Part shown: piece after piece, positions 35,745 through 44,271 of the stretch
Position numbering within the stretch: position 1 is the stretch's first letter
Layout of the letters: every line of letters begins with the position of its first letter
Assembly: GCA_965279195.1 (NCBI GenBank)
Contig: CBDIHP010000036.1
Span: forward strand, 167,035 to 231,034
Reading direction: 5' to 3'
Source of the DNA: CBDIHP01 sp965279195
GTDB taxonomy: Bacteria; Planctomycetota; Planctomycetia; Isosphaerales; Isosphaeraceae
DNA: 64,000 nt
Program-made: the position numbers and the translations under genes
Notes under the pieces: model-generated
Database searches by the model: none
Seen by the model: only the letters and a program-made list of their open reading frames with translations
Told to the model about the DNA's origin: nothing

Positions 35745-37259
35745 ATGGCGCGCTGGTTCATCGACCGTTCCCCCCGCGAGGCGATGCCCTCAATCCGGCT
35801 GAGGCGCCTCCTGGCCGACGCCAGCTTCCCGGCCCCGGCACGCGAGTGGGCCATCACCGGCTGCACCGCGGACGCCGACCGGGTCGAGCCGGGACAGCTC
35901 TTCGTCGCCGTCGGCGACGGACACCAGGACATCCCCCTGGCCCTCGCCCGAGGAGCCGCCGGGGTCGTGCTCGAACGGGCCCACGAGGACGCCGGGCCGA
36001 ATCAGATCGTCGTGCCCGACAGCCGCTCGGCCCTGGCCCGGATCGCGCACGCCCTGGCGGGGAACCCGTCGGACCGGATCCCGCTGGTGGGGATCACCGG
36101 CCGGTGCGGGAAGTCGCTCACGGGGCTGTTCCTCCGCTCGATCTTCGAGGCCGGCGGCAACCGCGTCGGGCGGATCGGCACGACCTCGTGGTCGGACGGG
36201 GCCTCCGTCCACCCGCTCGGGCCGGAGTCGCCCGAGCCCGAAGGCATCGCCCTGATGCTCGCCGCCATGGCCGACCAGGGGTGCCACCGCGGGATCGTCG
36301 AACTGGGCGCGGGCGCCCTCGACCGCCGCGTGGCCGAAGGGCTCGCCCTCCAAGCCGCCGTCGTGACCCACATCAGCGGCAACGACGACCCCGCATTCGA
36401 CCGCGAGGCGATCCTGTCGCTCCGGCGAGCCGGGGCTCGACTCTTCCGCCGGGTGGTGCCCGGGGGCACGACCGTCCTCGACGCCGACGACCCTCTGGCC
36501 GACCCGCTGGGCGGCGTGAACCTTCGCACGCGGCGCGTGACGTTCGGGCTCGACGGGTCGGCCAGCCTCTCGGCCAGGATCCTCGAGATCGACAACCACA
36601 CCGCCCAGATCCGCCTCCTCGGGTTCGACCGCGAGGTCGTGGTCCGGCTCAAGCTCTCGGGCCTCGAGGAGATCCGGGCCGCGCTCGCCGCGTCGGCCGT
36701 GGCCTGGGCGCTCGGGATCGACCGCGACGAGGTGGTCGCCGGCCTCGAATCGGTCGAGAACGCCCCCGGCCGGCTGGAACGCGTCGGCGGGGAGTCGGAT
36801 GTGGATGTCCGGATCGACATGGCTCGGACGCCGACCGAGCTCCGCCAGGCGATCCACGCCCTCCGCGACACCCGGCCCGGCCGGCTCATCACCGTGTTCG
36901 GCTCGGAAGGCTCGCGCGGCCGTGGCGAGCGGATCCTGATGGCCCAGGTGGCCGAGTCGGGCTCCGACCAGGTGATCCTCACCGCCGACAACCCGCGCTG
37001 CGAGCCCCTGGCCCAGATCTTCGAGGACCTCCTCGCCGGCTTCCGCCGACCGGGCCAGGTGAAGGTCGAGCCCGACCGCGGCCGGGCGATCGCCACCGCC
37101 CTGGAACTCGCCCAGCCCGGCGACGCCGTGCTGATCGCCGGCAAGGGCCGCCACTCCTACCAGATCCTCGCCGACCGCGTCCTCCCCTTCGACGACGCCT
37201 CCGTCGTGGCCGATTGCCTCGCGAACCGCGGCGGCCTGCTGCGGCGCACTTCCGCATGA
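35745..37259 (+). CDS. MurE-like Mur-ligase paralogue with altered catalytic motifs
   Basis: ATG 35745 has GGAGG about 9 bases upstream and gives 504 residues. Three Mur-ligase domains can be followed: an N-terminal UDP-binding-like region; the ATP P-loop GITGRCGKS (116-124), where MurE has GITGTNGKT; and a C-terminal domain with the diaminopimelate-recognition motif DNPR (415-418) and GKGRHSYQ (466-473). Two family motifs are changed: the TNLxxDHLDxH loop reads THISGNDDPAFDRE, and the DYAHTPD motif reads DMARTPT (359-365). A P-loop lysine and APGRLERV are retained. It may be a specialised or non-canonical ligase. A canonical murE is not visible in this window. Confidence 0.85.
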   Translation: MARWFIDRSPREAMPSIRLRRLLADASFPAPAREWAITGCTADADRVEPGQLFVAVGDGHQDIPLALARGAAGVVLERAHEDAGPNQIVVPDSRSALARIAHALAGNPSDRIPLVGITGRCGKSLTGLFLRSIFEAGGNRVGRIGTTSWSDGASVHPLGPESPEPEGIALMLAAMADQGCHRGIVELGAGALDRRVAEGLALQAAVVTHISGNDDPAFDREAILSLRRAGARLFRRVVPGGTTVLDADDPLADPLGGVNLRTRRVTFGLDGSASLSARILEIDNHTAQIRLLGFDREVVVRLKLSGLEEIRAALAASAVAWALGIDRDEVVAGLESVENAPGRLERVGGESDVDVRIDMARTPTELRQAIHALRDTRPGRLITVFGSEGSRGRGERILMAQVAESGSDQVILTADNPRCEPLAQIFEDLLAGFRRPGQVKVEPDRGRAIATALELAQPGDAVLIAGKGRHSYQILADRVLPFDDASVVADCLANRGGLLRRTSA

Positions 37260-37268
37260 ATTGAAGAG

Positions 37269-37363
37269 AATGGAACCACAGAGACACAAAGACCACAGAG
37301 AAATTCAAATCTATTTAATGAGTTGATTTCTCCGCGTTCTCTGTGTCGCTGTGGTTCCATCTG
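37269..37363. repeat. Palindromic GGAACCACAG repeat overlapping the MATE gene end
   Basis: Plus-strand ATGGAACCACAGAGACACAA (from 37269) faces TCTCTGTGTCGCTGTGGTTC, ending with CAT at 37361. The long imperfect hairpin contains the last codons and stop of the MATE gene (RWNHSDTENAEKSTH). Confidence 0.7.
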
Positions 37364-38682
37364 GTTGCTCTCGCCCAGATCATCAGCAGGATCACCCCCG
37401 CGACGATCAATCCGGCCGAGAGGCCCGTCCAGAGGCCGGTGACGCCCCAGCCACGCGGGAAGGCCAGCCAGGCGCCGAGGGGCAGGCCGATGATCCAGTA
37501 GGCCAGCAGGTTGCAGAGCATCGGCAGGCGGGTCTCGCCCAGGCCTCGCAGGGCACCCGTGGCGACGATCTGGATCCCGTCGAAGAGCTGGAACGCGGCC
37601 GCGATGGCGAGCAACGTCCGGGCCGTCTGGATCACCAGCGGGTCCCGGGTGAAGATCCGCGCGAGGGGTTCGGGGATAGTCAGGAAGACCAGGCCCGAGG
37701 CCGACATGAAGCAGGCCCCCACGACCAGCGACGTCCAACCGGCGGCCGTCGCCAGGCCGCGCGAGTGCTTGCCGACGGCCTGACCCACCCGCACGGCGGC
37801 GGCCGATGAGATGCCGAGCGGCACCATGTACGTCAGGCTCGACACGCTCAGCACGATCTGGTGCGCCGCCAGCGAGGTCGCCGCGAACTGGCCGGCCAGG
37901 GCCGTGCAGACCGCGAAGACGCCGACCTCCAGGGTCGCCTGCACCGAGGCCGGCAATCCCAGCCTGAACAGGCGGGCGAAGGTGCCCCGGTCGAAGGCGA
38001 ACGAGAACCGGGATCCAACGACGCGTTGGCGTTCATATCGGATCGCGACGAAGGCCAGGACGCCCGCCATGTAGATGCGTGACATGAGCGTGGCGTAGCC
38101 CGAGCCGGTCACGCCCAGCCGGGGCAGGCCGAGGTGGCCTTCGATCAACGCCCAGTTGCCGAAGAGATTGATCAAATTCGCAGACACCAGCGCGAAGGTC
38201 ACCGGCCGCACCAGGCCGATCCCCTGCAAGAACCGCCGGAACGCCGCGTAGACGAGCAACGGCCAGGTGCTCCAGGTCAGCACGCGGAGGTAGGGCACCG
38301 TCTCGCGCAAGACGGAGGGATCGAAGCCCCAGGATGATAAGCGAGGCTGGATGCCGAACTCGATCGTCAGCATGAGCAGCGGGGCGACGATCAGGCCGAG
38401 GTAGAGCCCCTGGGTGAGCGACCGGGCGGCCTCGTCGTGCTTGCCGGCGCCGTGGGCCTGCGAGACGATCGTGTCGAGGCCGAGCAGCAGGCCCATGCCG
38501 AAGACGACGATGCCGAAGTGGAGGTTGTTCCCGAGCCCCACCGCCCCCGTCGCGGCCGCACCCAGCCGGCCGACCATGATCGTGTCGACGATGCCCATCC
38601 CCATCCAGCCGAGTTCGGCCATGATGACGGGGATCGAGAGCCGCAGCATCGGCCTCAGTTCGGTGCGGATGTGTCGGAGCAT
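37315..38682 (-). CDS. MATE-family multidrug/lipid efflux transporter
   Basis: This 455-residue protein has twelve hydrophobic segments and two MATE halves, with VDTIMVGRLGAAATGAVGLG (about 32-51) as the first-half signature and a corresponding AAVRVGQAVGKHSRGLATAA (about 292-311). It belongs to the MatE/NorM-DinF superfamily that exports drugs or lipid-linked intermediates by sodium or proton antiport. The last 15 residues come from a dispersed palindromic repeat, so the C-terminal tail is probably not conserved. It ends convergently with the MurE-like gene. Confidence 0.9.
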   Translation of the reverse strand: MLRHIRTELRPMLRLSIPVIMAELGWMGMGIVDTIMVGRLGAAATGAVGLGNNLHFGIVVFGMGLLLGLDTIVSQAHGAGKHDEAARSLTQGLYLGLIVAPLLMLTIEFGIQPRLSSWGFDPSVLRETVPYLRVLTWSTWPLLVYAAFRRFLQGIGLVRPVTFALVSANLINLFGNWALIEGHLGLPRLGVTGSGYATLMSRIYMAGVLAFVAIRYERQRVVGSRFSFAFDRGTFARLFRLGLPASVQATLEVGVFAVCTALAGQFAATSLAAHQIVLSVSSLTYMVPLGISSAAAVRVGQAVGKHSRGLATAAGWTSLVVGACFMSASGLVFLTIPEPLARIFTRDPLVIQTARTLLAIAAAFQLFDGIQIVATGALRGLGETRLPMLCNLLAYWIIGLPLGAWLAFPRGWGVTGLWTGLSAGLIVAGVILLMIWARATRWNHSDTENAEKSTH

Positions 38683-38692
38683 CGGCGGTCGT

Positions 38693-41518
38693 TCAGCTTT
38701 CGTGCGGGATGGGGGCGGCGTTCTGCGCCAGGATCTCGGCCAGGACGCGGCCGGTGTGCGAGCCCGACCTCGCCACGTCCTCGGGCGTGCCCGTCGCCAC
38801 GACCCGACCGCCGCCCTCGCCCGCCTCGGGCCCGAGGTCGATGATCCAGTCGGCCGCCGCGAGGAGCTCGGGCGCGTGCTCGATGACCAGCACCGTGTGG
38901 CCGAGGTCGAGCAGCGAGGTCAACGCATCCAGAAGACGGAGGGTGTCGGCGGGATGCAGCCCGGTCGTCGGCTCGTCGAGCAGGAACAGGGTCCGGGGGC
39001 CTTGGGACGCCCGCTGGATGGCCGCCGGGGAGGAGGCGAGGAAGTCGGCCAGCTTGAGCCTCTGGGCCTCGCCGCCCGAGAGGGTCGAGGCCGGCTGGCC
39101 GAGCCGCAGGTAGTCGAGGCCGACGTCGATCAACGGGCGCAAACGTGCCTGGACCTTGGGGCGGTTCTTGAAGAACCCGAACGCCTCGCGGGCCGTGAGG
39201 TCGAGCACGTCGGCGATCGACTTGCCCCGGTAGGTGATCTCCAGGACTTCGGGGCGATATCGCGTGCCCTTGCACTCGGGGCATTTGATGATCACGTCGG
39301 CGAGAAATTGCATGTCGATGGTCAACGAGCCGTTGCCCTCGCAGGCGTCGCAGCGGCCCCCCTCGACGTTGAAGCTGAACTTGCTCGCCCCGTAGTTCCG
39401 CAGCCTGGCCTCGTGGGTGGCGGCGAACGTCCGGCGGATCTCGTCGAACGCCTTCAAATAGGTCACCGGGTTCGACCGGCCCGATCGGCCGATGGGCGAG
39501 GCGTCGACCATCACCGCGTCGTCCAGTTCGCCGGTGCCGATGAGTTCCCGGAACGGCGCGGCGGGAAGGTTCTCGTTCTTGAGTCGGCGGCGCAGGGCGG
39601 GATACAGCGTCTCCTCGACCAGCGTCGACTTGCCCGCGCCGCTGACCCCGGTCACGACGCAGAGGACACCGATCGGGAAATCGACATCGATCGACTTGAG
39701 GTTATGCCCGCTCGCCCCCTTGAGGTGCAGGAAGGCCTTCGGCGTCCTCCGCCTCTGGGGGACGAGCACCCGCTTGCGGCCCGCGAGGATGTCGGCCGTC
39801 GCCGAACCCTTGAGCGGCAGGATCCCCGAGGGGGGCCCTTCGTAGAGCAGCCGGCCTCCCGACTCGCCCGCGCCGGGCCCGATGTCCACGAGCCGGTCGG
39901 CCGCTTGAATGATCGCGCGTTCGTGCTCGACGACCACGACGGAATTGCCGGCGTCGCGGAGTCGTTTCAGGACATCCACCAGGCGGCCGACGTCGCGCGG
40001 ATGGAGGCCGATCGACGGCTCATCCAGGACGTAAAGCGTGTTCACCAGTCCCGAACCGAGGGCGGTGGTCAGCGACAGCCGGCGCGACTCGCCGGCCGAG
40101 AGCGTCCGCGCGGGGCGGTCGAGCGTGAGGTAGTCGAGGCCGATGGAAGAGAGGTAGGCGAGCCGGGAACGGAGCTGCTCGATGACTCGCCCGGCGACGG
40201 GGTTCGGCACGGTCTCCAGGGCGGATTCGAGGAACGGGCCGACCTGGGAGATGGCCCGCCTCGAAAGCTCGTCGATGGACAGGCCGGCGAATCTCACCGC
40301 GAGGGACTCGGGCCGCAGCCGGGCCCCCCGGCAAGCCGGGCACGGGCTCGTGCCCCGCCAGCGGTTGAGATACGAGCGTATGCTCGCGCGATGGGTTTTC
40401 GATTCCAGAGTCCGGAAGGTCGCCCGCAGCCCGGGGTATCCCGTCCCGGGATGGCCTTCGAGGATCAGGGCCACCTGCTCCGGCTTGAGCCGCTTGAAGG
40501 GGATTTCGGTCGGCAGATCCAGGTCCTTCGCGACGTCGAGCAGGGCCTGCAGGTGGGCGGAATACCCCGGGGTGTTCCAGGGGGCGATGGCCCCGTCCTT
40601 GATCGACCGCGAGGGGTCGGGGACGATCAAGGACAGGTCGAGGTCGACCACGCGGCCGGTCCCCTCGCAGGTCGGGCAGGCCCCGAGGGGGCTGTTGTAG
40701 CGGAAGAGGCGGGGGTCAGGCTCGGGGGCCTCGGCCCCGCAATTCGTGCAGCGCCGGCCTCGCAGGAACGTCCATTCGGCGGGAGAGTCGCCCTCGACGA
40801 GGATCCGGCAGCGGCCGAGGCCCTTCATGAAGGCCGTCTCGATCGAATCCATCCGCCGCGCGGGGGCCTCGGCCCCCCGGGTCATCCGGTCGAGGATGCC
40901 GTCGGGCCCCGACTCGCCTGGCCCCGGCACGGGCGACGGGCCCGACTCGATCCGCACGACCCGCGACCCGACGCGCACTCGCGTCAAGCCATCTTCGCGC
41001 AAGAGATTGGCCAGCGCATCCAGGTCGGTCTCGGGGCGGACGTCGATCGGATAGCCGATCAGGTACCGGGTGCCCTCGGGGAGTTGCTCGATGGCTTGAA
41101 CGACCGTGGATGGATCGCTCGGCCGGACGGGGGAGCCGCAGCGTGCGCAGTGGGCCTCGCCGGCGCGGGCGTAGAGCAGGGCCAGGTGGTCGTGGATCTC
41201 GGTGACGGTCCCCACGGTGCTCCGGCTCGACCGGGGGCCGAACCGCTGAGACACGGCGATGGCCGGCGGGATGTTGTCGATCCGGTCGGCGTCGGGCTTG
41301 TCCAGCCGTTCCAGGAACTGCCGGCTCTCGGCCGAGAAGGTCTCGATGTACCGCATCTGCCCCTCGGCATAGAGCGTGTCGAACGCCAGGGAACTCTTGC
41401 CCGAGCCCGACACGCCCGAGAAGACGACGAGCGTCTTCAATGGGATATTGAGATCCACACCCTTGAGGTTGTGGACCCGAACGCCCCGGAGTTCGATGGC
41501 CCTGGCGCCGTGGGACAT
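38693..41518 (-). CDS. UvrA-family excinuclease ATPase (divergent paralogue)
   Basis: This 941-residue protein has two ABC ATPase halves: Walker A GVSGSGKSS (about 35-43) and a second GVSGAGKST (about 619), ABC signatures LSAGESRR and LSGGEAQR, and DEPSIGLHP and DEPTTGLHP Walker B regions. Zinc modules are CTNCG...CPTC and CDAC...CPEC. RSTVGTVTEI in the DNA-binding insertion is a UvrA feature. The N-terminal RYIETFSAESRQFLERLDKP differs from the ESLSAYARQFL of housekeeping UvrA, so this may be a paralogue rather than the main repair subunit. UvrA finds DNA lesions; no uvrB lies nearby. It is upstream of MATE, 10 bases apart on the same strand. Confidence 0.9.
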   Translation of the reverse strand: MSHGARAIELRGVRVHNLKGVDLNIPLKTLVVFSGVSGSGKSSLAFDTLYAEGQMRYIETFSAESRQFLERLDKPDADRIDNIPPAIAVSQRFGPRSSRSTVGTVTEIHDHLALLYARAGEAHCARCGSPVRPSDPSTVVQAIEQLPEGTRYLIGYPIDVRPETDLDALANLLREDGLTRVRVGSRVVRIESGPSPVPGPGESGPDGILDRMTRGAEAPARRMDSIETAFMKGLGRCRILVEGDSPAEWTFLRGRRCTNCGAEAPEPDPRLFRYNSPLGACPTCEGTGRVVDLDLSLIVPDPSRSIKDGAIAPWNTPGYSAHLQALLDVAKDLDLPTEIPFKRLKPEQVALILEGHPGTGYPGLRATFRTLESKTHRASIRSYLNRWRGTSPCPACRGARLRPESLAVRFAGLSIDELSRRAISQVGPFLESALETVPNPVAGRVIEQLRSRLAYLSSIGLDYLTLDRPARTLSAGESRRLSLTTALGSGLVNTLYVLDEPSIGLHPRDVGRLVDVLKRLRDAGNSVVVVEHERAIIQAADRLVDIGPGAGESGGRLLYEGPPSGILPLKGSATADILAGRKRVLVPQRRRTPKAFLHLKGASGHNLKSIDVDFPIGVLCVVTGVSGAGKSTLVEETLYPALRRRLKNENLPAAPFRELIGTGELDDAVMVDASPIGRSGRSNPVTYLKAFDEIRRTFAATHEARLRNYGASKFSFNVEGGRCDACEGNGSLTIDMQFLADVIIKCPECKGTRYRPEVLEITYRGKSIADVLDLTAREAFGFFKNRPKVQARLRPLIDVGLDYLRLGQPASTLSGGEAQRLKLADFLASSPAAIQRASQGPRTLFLLDEPTTGLHPADTLRLLDALTSLLDLGHTVLVIEHAPELLAAADWIIDLGPEAGEGGGRVVATGTPEDVARSGSHTGRVLAEILAQNAAPIPHES

Positions 41519-41521
41519 GAC

Positions 41522-41914
41522 TCAGCCCCCGACCAGCGGCCTGGCCCGCCAGGCGATCTGGCAGCGGTTGCCCTCCGGGTCGTTGAAGAAGGCGGTCTTG
41601 AAGGCCGGGGTGTCGACGGCCGTGTCGGCCTCGAAGGTCAGCCCCCGGGCCTCCAACGCCTTGCGGGCGGCATCGACGTCGTCGACCAGGAAGGCCGTGT
41701 GGCAGATGTATCGCTGGCTCGCGCCGGAACCGGCCGCGCCCGCGGGGCGCTGGATGATCTCGAAGGCCACCCCGGCGTCGTCGGCCAGGAAGTAGCCGGC
41801 GGTCGCCGCCTTGCTGTTGTCGAGCACCACCCGGAGGCCGAAGGCATCAATGTAGAAATGTTTGAGCGACTCCAGGTCGTCGGCGAACACCGCGAAATGC
41901 TCGATGCGGGCCAT
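41522..41914 (-). CDS. VOC-superfamily (glyoxalase-fold) protein
   Basis: This 130-residue protein forms two VOC beta-alpha-beta modules (MARIEHFAVFADDLESLKHF and a second half with HTAFLVDDVDAARKALEARG). His6 and Glu52 (FEII), with His72 and Glu114 (DPEGNRC), could be the metal ligands. VOC proteins include lyases, dioxygenases and resistance proteins; the substrate cannot be told. It ends 3 bases before the UvrA start, so both may be on one mRNA. Confidence 0.85.
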   Translation of the reverse strand: MARIEHFAVFADDLESLKHFYIDAFGLRVVLDNSKAATAGYFLADDAGVAFEIIQRPAGAAGSGASQRYICHTAFLVDDVDAARKALEARGLTFEADTAVDTPAFKTAFFNDPEGNRCQIAWRARPLVGG

Positions 41915-41926
41915 CGTTCCCCCGTG

Positions 41927-42029
41927 GCGTGGGCGTCACCCACCGTTGCGAATGTGGATGGAAATTGCTGATGGATGAAAACGTCTTGCTGGTTCGGTCG
42001 TTTGTCGTGGTGGGCGTCGCCCACCCTAC
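41927..42029. repeat. Palindromic GTGGGCGTCGCCCACC repeat pair
   Basis: GTGGGCGTCACCCACC-like (41935-41946 region) and GTGGGCGTCGCCCACCCTAC (42010-42029) both fold as hairpins. The right copy contains the MoxR stop codon (CTA, 42026-42028). It ends in the same CCCTACG as the doublets at 54635 and 63324. Confidence 0.65.
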
Positions 42030-43165
42030 GAGAGCTGCTCCATCAGCCTGGAGGCGCGTTCGAGGAGGTGGGCCCGGGCGGGGGCGTCGGGGATCCAGGA
42101 GGCGCGGTCGGACAGCCTCGTGAGCTGCTCGCGGAGCCGGGCCAGGGCGGTCAGCGACAGGGTCTGGGACGACCCCTGGAACTGGGCGGCCAGCTCGTCG
42201 AACTGCCGCGCCAGGGCCTCGCCGTCGACCCGGTCGGGCACGGCGGCCAGCGAGTGCGGCGAGGGCTCCGACGCGTGCTCGCGCAAGACTCCATTCACGA
42301 GTGAAGCCAGCGGGTCGATCTGCTCCGCCCGGTCCCAGACGTACCGCAGGACCCAGAGGTCGGACGGATTGGCCTTCTCCCGGCCCGAGAGCAGCGCCGA
42401 GGCCGCCAGCAGCTTGAGCATCTTGACCGCCCGGCGGTCGGAGATCGCCACGCCGAGGTCGCGGGCCTTGAAGATCAGGTCGGCGTACGCCTCGCGAATG
42501 CCCGAGAGGTCCACGGCCGGGATCCGCGCCGACAGCGTCCGCAGGTCGCCCGAAGTGATGTTCGAGCGCGTGGGCGCGGATGTCTCGAGAGCCCAGCCCG
42601 CCGCCAGGAGCCTCGGCATCGACTCCCTCGGCAGGTGGTCGACGTGGCATCGGAGCAGGAACCGGTCGAAGAGCGCCGCCAGGGCGTCGTCGTCCGCCAG
42701 GTGGTTCGAGGCCGAGAACAGCGACAGGAGCGGCAGCGCGTGGGCCTCGGCCCCCCGGCGGTAGACCCGCTCGTTGAGGACGGTCAGGAGGTTGTTGAGG
42801 ATCGCGCTGTTGGCGTTAAACAGCTCGTCGAGGAAGACGAATTCCGCCTCGGGCAGCATGCCGGTGGTGACGGTGGCGACGGTCCCCTCGCGGAGCCGGA
42901 CGAGGTCGATGGGCCCGAAGATCTCGTTGGGTTCGGAGAAACGTGTGAGCAGATATTCAAAATAACGTCCCTGGACGGCGGAGGCGAACTGCCGGATGAG
43001 GGCCGACTTGGCCGTGCCGGGGGGGCCGTAGAGGAAGAGGTGCTCGCCGGCGACGGCCGCCAGGGCGATCAGGTCGACGATCTCGTCGCGGCCGACGAAC
43101 CGCCGCTTGAGCGGCTCGATCACCTCGGAACGCAGGGCCTGGACGCTGTCGGGGCCGTCGCTCAA
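42026..43165 (-). CDS. MoxR-family AAA ATPase
   Basis: A 379-residue protein whose best start is TTG 43165 (SDGPDSVQALRSEV follows); no ATG fits. The MoxR/RavA domain order is clear: Walker A GPPGTAKSA (about 53-61), Walker B FVFLDE (about 108-113), sensor 1 SASNHL (about 150-155) and an arginine finger region (LFDRFLLR). MoxR ATPases act as chaperones that activate a partner, often a VWA-domain protein. The start overlaps the stop of the 243-residue gene upstream (TTGA), so the two are translationally coupled. Confidence 0.9.
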   Translation of the reverse strand: MSDGPDSVQALRSEVIEPLKRRFVGRDEIVDLIALAAVAGEHLFLYGPPGTAKSALIRQFASAVQGRYFEYLLTRFSEPNEIFGPIDLVRLREGTVATVTTGMLPEAEFVFLDELFNANSAILNNLLTVLNERVYRRGAEAHALPLLSLFSASNHLADDDALAALFDRFLLRCHVDHLPRESMPRLLAAGWALETSAPTRSNITSGDLRTLSARIPAVDLSGIREAYADLIFKARDLGVAISDRRAVKMLKLLAASALLSGREKANPSDLWVLRYVWDRAEQIDPLASLVNGVLREHASEPSPHSLAAVPDRVDGEALARQFDELAAQFQGSSQTLSLTALARLREQLTRLSDRASWIPDAPARAHLLERASRLMEQLS

Positions 43166-43893
43166 CGTGCACCTCGCGATCGCGGGGGGATCATGTCATC
43201 GTGGCCCGGTTCGGCGACCTCGACGGGCCGGGGGACGTCGCGGCCGAGATCCTCGAAGATCCAGATGGCGACCTCGCGGGCGTGCCCGCCGGATGGGAAC
43301 CAGGCCGGCCGGACGTTCCTCGACAGCCGCTCGGCGTAGTCCATCTGGAGCCCCCGATGGCCGCCGAACTCCAGGGCGCCGGGCTCGGACGGGCCGTCGT
43401 CGATCATCTCGGCCAGGACGCCGGAAAACGGCCAGCGCCTGAGGACCTCGGCGACCCGGACCATCAGGCGGTCCTCGGGCTCCAACTCCAGTGCGGCCCC
43501 GCGACGGAGGATCTGCGGCAGGAACCGGAGGGTCAGGTCGGCCGAGAGGTGCGAGCCGGGGGTGGTCGGCTTGCCCGGCCATTTCAGGCGGGCATCGACC
43601 TCCTCGTCGGGTTCGTCCCGGCTGACGAGGTACCAGCCCGCCCGGCGGAGGAACTCGGCGGCCCCCAGGGCGGCGTCGCGGTCGAAGGGCAGGGGGCGGC
43701 CCGCCAGTTCGAGCCGGCGGACGGCGTGGACCGACTCGAGGCGCGACGCGGCGAGGGCCCGGTCCGGTTCCGGGACCGGGCCGGGGCGCTCGGGGTATTC
43801 GATCCGCCCCTGCTCCAGGAGAATCCGCACGAAATCCGCCAGCACACACGCCTCGTCAGGTCGGCCGGGCCCCACGTTTCTGGAAAGGAACAT
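43162..43893 (-). CDS. Hypothetical partner of the MoxR ATPase
   Basis: A 243-residue protein from ATG 43893 (MFLSRNVGPGRPDEACV). It has no signal peptide and is rich in charged helices (LADFVRILLEQGRIEYPE; LLSRDEPDEEVD-like runs) with a C-terminal GGHAREVAIWIFEDLG. I do not recognise the family. The overlapping frame with the MoxR gene suggests a partner protein. An open reading frame continues far upstream on the same strand to 49644 but is a shadow of the opposite alpha-2-macroglobulin gene, so ATG 43893 is preferred. Confidence 0.65.
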   Translation of the reverse strand: MFLSRNVGPGRPDEACVLADFVRILLEQGRIEYPERPGPVPEPDRALAASRLESVHAVRRLELAGRPLPFDRDAALGAAEFLRRAGWYLVSRDEPDEEVDARLKWPGKPTTPGSHLSADLTLRFLPQILRRGAALELEPEDRLMVRVAEVLRRWPFSGVLAEMIDDGPSEPGALEFGGHRGLQMDYAERLSRNVRPAWFPSGGHAREVAIWIFEDLGRDVPRPVEVAEPGHDDMIPPRSRGAR

Positions 43894-44271
43894 CGTGGCG
43901 CCTCGACCCCGGAAATTCAATGGCGGGACCGATTCCCGGCGGGGGATCCTAATTTTTTCGAGGTCCGCCCGTCTATGCCTGGGGACGCCCCGCCCAGCGT
44001 GTGGACGCGAGGGGCGGGCCGCGGCTAACCTGAGCGGGACGCGGGGGCCGGAGGTCGGCGGGCCGGGCGATTCGCCCGGAACGCGAAGCGCCCCGATCGC
44101 GTCCAAGTCGTCGAGGCACGTCGCGGCGTCGGCCGTGGAATTGGGCGTTCCGCCCGTCTTCGAACCCCGGCCGGGCCCGATCCCGTTCTGCTCACCATCT
44201 CTCAAGGCAGACCACCCGGTCGGCGGGACGGATGTCCGCCGATCGCCTCCGCCCCCACTGGAGACCCTCCG
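43894..44271. other. Divergent promoter region between MoxR unit and A2M gene
   Basis: A 378-base gap with no supportable gene. A GGAG sequence (44259-44262) precedes the A2M start. No confident promoter elements. Confidence 0.4.

Noticed and set aside
38414..41971. 1185-codon plus-strand frame opposite UvrA and MATE genes
   Set aside because: Shadow of two genes with unmistakable Walker motifs and transmembrane signatures.
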